Below, piece after piece: positions 59,185 to 64,000 of a stretch of DNA of 64,000 bases (the first letter of the stretch is position 1; every line of letters starts with the position of its first letter). Location of the stretch: positions 186,001-250,000 of the forward strand of contig NZ_FNRM01000006.1 of NCBI RefSeq assembly GCF_900107845.1. The letters run 5' to 3'. Under the pieces are notes generated by a model. That model was not told where the DNA came from, searched no databases, and worked only from the letters and a program-made list of their open reading frames with translations. The stretch comes from Alkalimonas amylolytica. Its GTDB lineage: Bacteria; Pseudomonadota; Gammaproteobacteria; Enterobacterales; Alteromonadaceae. A program made the position numbers and the translations under genes.

Positions 59185-59241
59185 AAATTTCGGGGTCAGA
59201 ACAAAATTTCTTGCGTGTCTCACTGCTGAATAAAATCTCCA
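59185..59241 (+). repeat. Direct repeat right of ccdAB
   Basis: A 57-base copy of 58306-58362, with three differences, in the same orientation. The two copies bracket ccdAB. A partial copy (ATCGGGTCAGAAC) also lies at 59118-59132. Confidence 0.85.
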
Positions 59242-59487
59242 TAAAATAGCGAGCATCAGAGAAGAATTTTCAACATCTTGTCTATCGACACCTTATATTC
59301 ATGCGAAAGCGGTTATTTAAACGCAAGTTAGCGCCTAACACACCCATTACATGCTTTCACGGTTCAATCAGCCTTCGAGGCCGGCTTGCTAACACACCAA
59401 ACCATAATAGCCATCCAGACATTCAGATTGACACCAGGGATGCTGCATGCTTTGATGAGGCATCCCTAATTCTGAAGGACGCTTTGC
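59242..59487 (+). other. Leader region of metY
   Basis: No gene seen. AGACATTCAGATTGAC at 59417 is weakly like two MetJ half-sites (consensus AGACGTCT). A hairpin GGGATGC/GCATCCC with a 16-base loop lies at 59437-59466, just before the ribosome site. Either could regulate metY, but neither is convincing alone. Confidence 0.3.
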
Positions 59488-60762
59488 ATGAAACGAGAAA
59501 CCATCGCCCTGCACCATGGCTACCAACCAGATAACCAAAACTCGGTGGCCGTGCCCATTCACTAAACCAGTTCGTTTAGCTTTGACAGCGCCCAGCACGC
59601 GGCCGATTTGTTCGATTTAAAAGAAACCGGCAATATCTATTCGCGCATTATGAATCCTACCTGCGCGGTGCTCGAACAACGCATTGCTGCGCTGGAAGGC
59701 GGCATCGGCGCTTTGGCGGTGGCCTCCGGCATGGCGGCCATTACCTATGCCATTCAAACCATTGCTGAAACCGGTGATAACATTGTTTCCATCAGTGAGC
59801 TCTATGGTGGCACTTACAACCTGTTCGCCCATACCTTGCCCCGCCAGGGCATTGAGGTCCGTTTTGCCGATAAAGACGACTACGCAACGATAGAGCAGCT
59901 GATTGATGAGCGCACCAAAGCCGTGTACTGCGAAAGCATTGGCAACCCATCCGGCAGCATTGTCGATATTGAACCACTGGCCGCACTGGCGCACCGCCAT
60001 GGTTTGCCACTGATTGTAGACAATACCGTGGCAACGCCTTTTTTATGGCGACCGATTGAACAGGGCGCCGATATTGTGGTGCACTCTGCCACCAAGTACA
60101 TTGGCGGCCATGGCACGACGATTGGTGGTCTGATTGTCGACTCGGGCAAATTCCCGTGGGCCAAACACGCCAAGCGCTTTCCGCTGTTGAACGAGCCGGA
60201 TATCTCCTATCACGGCGTCAGTTATACCAGGGATGTGGGTGAAGCCGCTTTTATTGCCCGGGCCCGGGTGGTCCCCCTACGTAATATGGGGGCAGCGTTA
60301 AGTGCCCAGGCGGCCTGGAATCTGCTGCAGGGACTGGAAACGCTGGCGCTGCGCATTGAGCGGATAAACCAAAATACCAAGGCGGTGGCCCATTGGTTGC
60401 AGCAGCAACCACAAGTCAGCTGGGTGAAATACGCTGGCCTCCCAGAGCACAAAGACCACGGCCTGGCACAAAAGTACATGCAGGGCAATGCCTCGGGCAT
60501 TCTGAGCTTTGGCATCAAAGGCGGCCGCGAAGCCGGTGCTCGCTTCTACGATGCCCTGCAATTGATATTACGACTGGTCAATATTGGCGATGCCAAAAGT
60601 TGCTCCGCCATCCCGGCCGCCACCACCCATCGCCAACTGAACGATGCTGAATTGGCCGCTGCCGGCGTCTCGGCCGATATGGTGCGATTATCCATTGGTA
60701 TTGAACATATCGATGATTTGCTGGCGGATTTGCAGCAGGCGTTAACCGCAGCTGCACGCTAA
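59488..60762 (+). pseudogene. metY: O-acetylhomoserine aminocarboxypropyltransferase, nonsense-interrupted
   Basis: A 424-codon reading frame for a PLP-dependent Cys/Met-metabolism enzyme. It starts at ATG 59488 (AAGGA eight bases upstream) with MKRETIALHHGYQPDNQNSV, then codon 26 is TAA (59563-59565) in VPIH-stop-TSSF, where the family has Gln (VPIxQTxSF). CAA to TAA is one change. The rest is intact: NIYSRIMNPTCAVLEQRIAALEGG, the PLP Lys in HSATKYIGGHGTTIGG, and RLSIGIEHIDDLLADL. Reinitiation at an internal TTG near 59608 would lack the N-terminal arm. A sequencing error is possible. Confidence 0.85.
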
Positions 60763-60906
60763 ACGGAAAAAAAAAGCCAGCCGCTGCCCGCTACGAGGCG
60801 TCGGCTGCTGACTTAAAACGATGAATCCCAGTAAAAACTTGAATAACCAAACAATATTGGCATAATCAAAAGACCAATGGTTTCTCGCTTGCTGGTTTTC
60901 TAATTT

Positions 60907-62604
60907 ATGGCAGTTTCAGCAAACTCATCGCTTTTCAAGCGCCTGGCCCAGCAAGGGCTGATCAACGCCACAGCGGCCACTGAACTGCTGGGGCGCAGAG
61001 GCGGGCAGTACAAAAATCTGCCGGAGTTTCTACTGCAGGAGAAACTAGTTTCTGCGCGCGACCTGGCCGAGCAAGCAGCTAGCTTGACCCATCACGCCCG
61101 CTTTGATTTAAGCTTCTTCGATATTGAGACCATCCCGAAAGAATTGCGCAATGAAAAACTGGTGCGTAAGCATCAGATTATGCCGTTAGCGCGAGCGGGC
61201 CGAAGCCTGCAGTTGGCTGTTGCTGATCCAACCAATATAGCGCCAATTGAAGATTTTGAGTTTAACACCGGCCTGCATGCCGAGCTGGTGGTGGTCGAGT
61301 ACGACCAACTGCAACAACTGATTGATAAGATTTTTGACAACAGCTTTGATTCGGGCGGCAGCAGCGATTGGGATCTTAGTACCCTGAGCACCGAAGAAGA
61401 AGATGACGAAACCGACAATATGGCGGTGCAGCCAGATAAAGACGATCAGCCCATCATCGCCTTTATCAACAAAATGCTGCTGGATGCTATTCGTAAGGGT
61501 GCTTCTGATCTGCACTTTGAGCCTTATGAAAAAATGTACCGTATCCGTTTTCGTATCGATGGTATTTTGCACGAAGTCGCTTCGCCACCCATTGCCCTGG
61601 CCAATCGGTTATCGGCCAGGCTTAAAGTGATGTCGCGGCTGGATATCGCTGAAAAGCGGGTGCCGCAGGATGGCCGCATTAAGCTGAAAATATCCGGTAA
61701 AAAGTCCATTGATTTTCGGGTTAGTACCTTGCCGACGATCTGGGGCGAAAAAGTGGTGATGCGGATCCTGGATTCCGACAGCGCCATGCTTGGTATTGAT
61801 ATCCTTGGCTACGAAGCGCATCAGAAAAAACTGTATATGGATGCCCTGGCACAGCCTCAGGGCATGATCCTGGTGACTGGACCGACTGGTAGTGGTAAAA
61901 CGGTGTCGCTGTATACCGGCTTGAATATCCTGAATACCGAAGGCTGCAATATTTCTACCGCCGAAGATCCGGTCGAGATTAACCTGCCCGGCATCAACCA
62001 GGTACAGGTCAACCCCAGAGCGGGCTTGACGTTTCCTTCAGCATTAAAAGCCTTTTTACGTCAGGATCCGGATGTCATTATGGTGGGGGAGATCCGCGAT
62101 CTGGAAACCGCCGAAATTGCCATTAAGGCCGCCCAAACCGGTCACCTGGTCATGTCCACGTTGCACACCAACTCAGCGCCGGAAACCCTGACCCGCTTGC
62201 TGAATATGGGGGTACCGGCTTACAACGTTGCCAGCTCGGTCAGCCTGATTATTGCTCAGCGCTTGGCCCGTCGTTTGTGCGGCCATTGCAAAACCGAAGA
62301 AAAGCTGCCCGAGGCTGAGCTGTTGCAACAAGGATTTAGCCCTGAGCAGCTGCCCGGTTTAAAGTTATTTAAACCGGTGGGTTGCGATCACTGCACCAAC
62401 GGCTACAAGGGCCGGGTCGGTATTTACGAAGTGATGCCGGTCAGCCCAAAAATAGCAGAAATTATTATGGATGGCGGCACCTCGCTGGATGTTGTGCAGC
62501 AGGCCCAGCAAGAAGGCATTCACAACCTGCGACAATCTGGTTTAATTAAAGCTGCCGCTGGCCTCACCAGCCTGGCTGAAGTGAACCGGGTGACTAAGGG
62601 ATAA
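60907..62604 (+). CDS. pilB: Type IV pilus extension ATPase PilB
   Basis: Cytoplasmic hexameric ATPase that drives pilus assembly, 565 aa. An N-terminal T2SSE_N domain (about residues 50-140) and an acidic linker precede the ATPase with Walker [13 protein letters not shown], Asp box, Walker [17 protein letters not shown] and the His box ([13 protein letters not shown]). The zinc-type cysteines CGHC and CDHC lie at about 458-497. It is followed by pilC after a heptamer repeat tract. Confidence 0.97.
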   Translation: MAVSANSSLFKRLAQQGLINATAATELLGRRGGQYKNLPEFLLQEKLVSARDLAEQAASLTHHARFDLSFFDIETIPKELRNEKLVRKHQIMPLARAGRSLQLAVADPTNIAPIEDFEFNTGLHAELVVVEYDQLQQLIDKIFDNSFDSGGSSDWDLSTLSTEEEDDETDNMAVQPDKDDQPIIAFINKMLLDAIRKGASDLHFEPYEKMYRIRFRIDGILHEVASPPIALANRLSARLKVMSRLDIAEKRVPQDGRIKLKISGKKSIDFRVSTLPTIWGEKVVMRILDSDSAMLGIDILGYEAHQKKLYMDALAQPQGMILVTGPTGSGKTVSLYTGLNILNTEGCNISTAEDPVEINLPGINQVQVNPRAGLTFPSALKAFLRQDPDVIMVGEIRDLETAEIAIKAAQTGHLVMSTLHTNSAPETLTRLLNMGVPAYNVASSVSLIIAQRLARRLCGHCKTEEKLPEAELLQQGFSPEQLPGLKLFKPVGCDHCTNGYKGRVGIYEVMPVSPKIAEIIMDGGTSLDVVQQAQQEGIHNLRQSGLIKAAAGLTSLAEVNRVTKG

Positions 62605-62681
62605 TGTTGAATGTTGAATGTTGAATGTTGAGTGTTGAGTGTTGAGTGTTGAGTGTTGAGTGTTTAATGCTGAGTACTGAA
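62605..62681 (+). repeat. Heptanucleotide tandem repeat between pilB and pilC
   Basis: Directly after the pilB stop are three TGTTGAA units and five TGTTGAG units, then degenerate TGTTTAA, TGCTGAG and TACTGAA. The array is 77 bases, non-coding, within the putative pilB-pilC transcript. Confidence 0.95.
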
Positions 62682-62756
62682 AAGACACAGTTACATTGAT
62701 GAGATTACGTTGCATGCAAACTACCGGTGCTGTGCAATTCACATAGGATACAGACC

Positions 62757-63989
62757 ATGGCTCAGGCCCAAAAATACAAAATCAAAGAGCTTGAAACCTA
62801 CAGCTGGAAAGGTTTAAACCGCCGCGGAAAAAAAACCACCGGTGAAATCAAAGGTGGCTCCAGCCAGGAAGTCAAAGCGCTGCTGCGCCAGCAAGGCATT
62901 ACCCCCTCCCTGGTAAAACGCAAACCTAAACCACTGTTTAATACCGAAAAGAAAGTCACCGCTGCCGATATTGCCGTGGTCACCCGCCAGATTGCTACCA
63001 TGCTGGGTGCCGGTGTGCCGCTGGTACAAACCATCGATTTGATTGCCAGTGGCGCTGATAAAGCCAGCCTGCGCACCCTGATGCAAAAGGTGTCGGTGAA
63101 GGTACAGGCCGGTTTGCCGTTATCGGAAGTGCTGCGGGAGCACCCAAAACACTTTGATGAGCTGTACTGCGACCTGGTGAAATCCGGCGAACAATCCGGT
63201 GCGCTGGATGCGATTTTTGACCGCATCGCTATTTACAAAGAAAAAGCCGAAGCGCTGAAATCCAAAATCAAAAAAGCCATGTTCTACCCTGTCGCTGTGC
63301 TGGTAGTGGCAGCCATTGTGACCTCGATTTTGCTAATTTTTGTAGTACCGCAATTTGCCGAGATTTTTGCCGGCTTTGGTGCCGAGCTGCCGGCCTTTAC
63401 CCTCTTTGTACTGGGGATTTCCGAGCTGATGCAGGCCTACTGGTGGGCCGTGCTGGGGGCAGTAGTCATTGCAGGTTATATCACCAAGCAGGCCTACAAC
63501 AAAAACCTGAAAGCCCGCACGGCGATGGATGCCATGCTGTTAAAAGCGCCGGTATTTGGCGGCATTTTAAATAAAGCCGCTGTGGCCCGCTTTGCTCGCA
63601 CCCTGTCTACCACCTTTGCTGCCGGTGTGCCGTTGATCGATGCTTTGGAGTCCGCCGCCGGCGCTTCCGGCAATGAAATTTACCGCAATGCCATTTTGGA
63701 AATCCGTGATGAAGTGACCGCCGGTAATCAGATGCAGTTTGCGATGAAAAACACCAAACAGTTTCCGGAGATGGTAGTGCAAATGGTGGCCATTGGTGAA
63801 GAGTCCGGTGCGCTTGATAGCATGTTGAGCAAAGTCGCCAATATTTACGAGCAGGAAGTGGACGATGCGGTCGATGGCCTGACCGCCTTGTTGGAGCCCA
63901 TGATCATGGCGGTGCTGGGTGTGATAATTGGTGGTTTGATTATTGCCATGTATTTGCCCATCTTCCAACTTGGACAAATTGTCGGATGA
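62757..63989 (+). CDS. pilC: Type IV pilus inner-membrane platform protein PilC
   Basis: A 410-aa platform protein with two T2SSF domains (about residues 70-195 and 275-395), each with DxxGAGVPL/AAGVPLIDALE-type motifs and EESGAL/EQSGALDAIF, and three membrane helices (about 175-205, 222-245, 383-403). The start MAQAQKYKIKELETY at 62757 has AGGA nine bases upstream; a longer frame is unconserved. Confidence 0.97.
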   Translation: MAQAQKYKIKELETYSWKGLNRRGKKTTGEIKGGSSQEVKALLRQQGITPSLVKRKPKPLFNTEKKVTAADIAVVTRQIATMLGAGVPLVQTIDLIASGADKASLRTLMQKVSVKVQAGLPLSEVLREHPKHFDELYCDLVKSGEQSGALDAIFDRIAIYKEKAEALKSKIKKAMFYPVAVLVVAAIVTSILLIFVVPQFAEIFAGFGAELPAFTLFVLGISELMQAYWWAVLGAVVIAGYITKQAYNKNLKARTAMDAMLLKAPVFGGILNKAAVARFARTLSTTFAAGVPLIDALESAAGASGNEIYRNAILEIRDEVTAGNQMQFAMKNTKQFPEMVVQMVAIGEESGALDSMLSKVANIYEQEVDDAVDGLTALLEPMIMAVLGVIIGGLIIAMYLPIFQLGQIVG

Positions 63990-64000
63990 TGACTGATTTT
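63989..64000 (+). CDS. Probable start of prepilin peptidase PilD, cut by window edge
   Basis: ATG ACT GAT TTT begins in an overlap with the pilC TGA (TGATG). pilD usually follows pilC. Only four codons are present, so the call rests on position; an ATG at 63986 is in another frame relation. Confidence 0.35.

Noticed and set aside
59301-59534. Small ORF upstream of metY
   Set aside because: It overlaps the metY start in another frame and has no ribosome site or recognisable product; it is a shadow of the metY leader.
62542-62742. Minus-strand ORF with repeated NTQHSTL sequence
   Set aside because: It is the translation of the heptamer repeat between pilB and pilC, with no start signal and no family.

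Overview
The window reads as one contiguous chromosomal segment of a gammaproteobacterium. Gene order (rpoE-rseABC-lepAB-rnc-era-recO-pdxJ-acpS; barA opposite rlmD-relA-mazG-pyrG-eno; pdhR-aceEF-lpd; ampDE-nadC-pilABC) is the core order of Alteromonadales and Chromatiaceae-type heterotrophs. A small Tat-exported HiPIP together with this synteny suggests a relative of Rheinheimera, Alishewanella or Arsukibacterium; the genus is inference.

Layout. 1-3.4 kb: start of a probable lactate permease, an adenosine deaminase, a HiPIP and the AMPylase SelO. 3.4-15.2 kb: eno, pyrG, two unknown exported proteins, mazG, relA, rlmD and the BarA hybrid kinase. 15.2-26.6 kb: the long sigma-E/lep/era cluster, then nadB, YgfX and SdhE. 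26.8-32.3 kb: ygfZ, a SlyD-like PPIase, an M23 peptidase overlapping a bactofilin, mdh/argR and a DyP peroxidase. 32.3-33.4 kb has no protein gene but carries a very large CsrB-type RNA. 33.4-35.7 kb: amtB-glnK and a YacL protein. 35.7-44 kb is accessory: an XRE/ImmA-like regulator, small unknown proteins, MgtC and Rof homologues, and an RNase Sa-like enzyme with its barstar. 44-54.3 kb: pyruvate dehydrogenase genes with their PdhR operator, ampDE and nadC. 54.4-64 kb: type IV pilus genes (pilA, pilB, pilC, start of pilD) interrupted by a two-gene membrane/hydrolase cassette, a ccdAB module in direct repeats and a metY gene broken by a nonsense codon.

The most notable feature is the candidate CsrB/RsmB-family RNA (about 32564-33257). 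It is about 690 nt, against roughly 350-450 nt for the family members I know, has 42 GGA motifs by hand count, many in hairpin loops, and contains a 168-bp tandem duplication about 93% identical. A GacA/UvrY-type palindrome lies about 180 bp upstream and a terminator ends it. The BarA kinase in the same window is the expected sensor of this circuit. Other points of interest are the RNase/barstar pair between lpd and a decayed copy of the lpd 3' end, the 86-bp palindromic repeat family (three copies), the pilA-linked cassette, and the nonsense-interrupted metY.
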